Source of the DNA: Candidatus Poribacteria bacterium
Lineage (GTDB): Bacteria > Poribacteria > WGA-4E > WGA-3G
Direction of reading: 5' to 3'
Assembly: GCA_009841255.1 (NCBI GenBank)
Contig: VXMD01000081.1
Span: forward strand, 38,599-102,598
DNA length: 64,000 nt
Positions 63,635 through 64,000 of this stretch are shown here, piece after piece (positions within the stretch are counted from its first letter, which is position 1; every line of letters begins with the position of its first letter). Made by a program: the position numbers and the translations under genes. Under the pieces are notes generated by a model that was not told where the DNA came from, made no database searches, and saw only the letters and a list, made by a program, of their open reading frames with translations.

Positions 63635-63937
63635 ATGAATCAAAACAAGTTTGAAGAACTCTTGTTACATCAACTCTCTGAGATAAGTGAGCGGATGTCG
63701 TCTATGGAAAATAGGATAGATGAGCGGATGTCGTCTATGGATGAGCGGATGTCGTCTATGGAAAATAGGATAGATGAGCGGATGTCGTCTATGGAAACCC
63801 GACTTTCATCACTTGAGCAAGGCATGGCGTGGGTGCGCGGGAAACTGGAGGGACGGGGCGAATTCTGGATGGACATAAAGTCTTGGATCGCTATTGGTGT
63901 TGCCATCGCAGCCGTCATTTTCGCATGGCTGAAATAA
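63635..63937 (+). CDS. small coiled-coil protein with C-terminal membrane helix and in-frame repeats
   Basis: 100 residues. A coiled coil (about residues 8-60) is built from repeats ERMSSMENRID and ERMSSMD, alternating to give an 18-residue period that is nearly identical at DNA level. After a Gly-rich turn (GKLEGRGEF) comes one transmembrane helix (AIGVAIAAVIFAWLK). The overall plan recalls holin-associated XhlA-like or DUF1640-type proteins, but no phage genes are nearby. The ATG has GGAGAAAGG upstream. It probably sits in the inner membrane with the coiled coil in the cytoplasm. Confidence 0.8.
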   Translation: MNQNKFEELLLHQLSEISERMSSMENRIDERMSSMDERMSSMENRIDERMSSMETRLSSLEQGMAWVRGKLEGRGEFWMDIKSWIAIGVAIAAVIFAWLK

Positions 63938-63960
63938 GATACCTCTTTACCTAAAGTTGC

Positions 63961-64000
63961 GGTGTGAAAGCCCAATCCTTTAGGTTTGGGATGAAACACC
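63961..64000 (+). mobile_element. left end of a third tnpB-type element (continues beyond the window)
   Basis: A hairpin with outer arms GGTGT/ACACC and a 31-base core (GAAAGCCC...GGGATGAAA) identical to the left end of element 1. This predicts an IS1341-type element of the element 1 subfamily starting here, 24 bases after the coiled-coil gene. Confidence 0.7.

Overview
The window reads as part of the chromosome of an uncultivated bacterium, most likely a Candidatus Poribacteria-type (marine or sponge-associated) genome. This is inferred from the gene mix, not from a marker gene: four phytanoyl-CoA-dioxygenase-like enzymes, two Gfo/Idh/MocA oxidoreductases, LamG and lamin-tail surface proteins, ECF sigma factors with long C-terminal fusions, a DUF5916 outer-membrane protein and many single-copy GNATs and methyltransferases. 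I saw no rRNA, tRNA or CRISPR array. Most genes are monocistronic or in short runs, and several use TTG or GTG starts with good Shine-Dalgarno sequences.

Layout. 1-5.4 kb is a decayed region: a short ECF sigma factor, a transposase fragment and an ABC-2 permease cut in two by an IS1341-type (tnpB-only IS200/IS605) element. 5.4-7.6 kb is an ECF sigma factor fused to a membrane helix, a helical-repeat region and a thioredoxin fold without its cysteines. 7.7-24.8 kb is almost all minus strand: two PhyH enzymes, a secreted CehA/McbA-like metallohydrolase, a nucleosidase, RsgA, an adenosine-deaminase-like protein, a RhmD-like enolase-superfamily enzyme, a DapA-like aldolase, a Nudix protein, a VOC-GNAT fusion and a sulfotransferase. 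Only one Gfo/Idh gene there is on the plus strand. 25-31.4 kb (plus) has a LamG protein, a pair of ABC exporter subunits that together look like an asymmetric heterodimer, and a beta-propeller glycosidase-like protein. 31.4-37.2 kb (minus) has two paralogous lipoprotein proteases with TPRs and a lamin-tail protein. 37.5-50.1 kb is mostly plus strand: the DUF5916 protein behind a possible attenuator, a retropepsin-like protein, GNATs, dehydrogenases, a PhyH enzyme, a large zinc protease and a tandem pair of two-domain GNATs. 50.1-63.3 kb (minus) has methyltransferases, a frameshifted gene, another PhyH, an AAC(3)-like protein, a LamG gene split by a second tnpB element, a multi-zinc-ribbon protein, Gfo/Idh, a haloacid dehalogenase, an ECF sigma factor and a ThiO-like oxidase. 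The window ends with a coiled-coil membrane protein and the left end of a third tnpB-type element.

The strongest unexplained signal is in the two tnpB elements. Between the promoter and the start codon each has a 92-94 nt leader that can form the same fold: three nested helices plus a 7-bp pseudoknot. Every helix is kept by different bases in the two copies, and the short joining segments keep their lengths. The leader begins where transcription should start and ends four bases before the start codon. This is separate from the 3' omegaRNA region expected for TnpB, and may be a regulatory or functional RNA of these elements.
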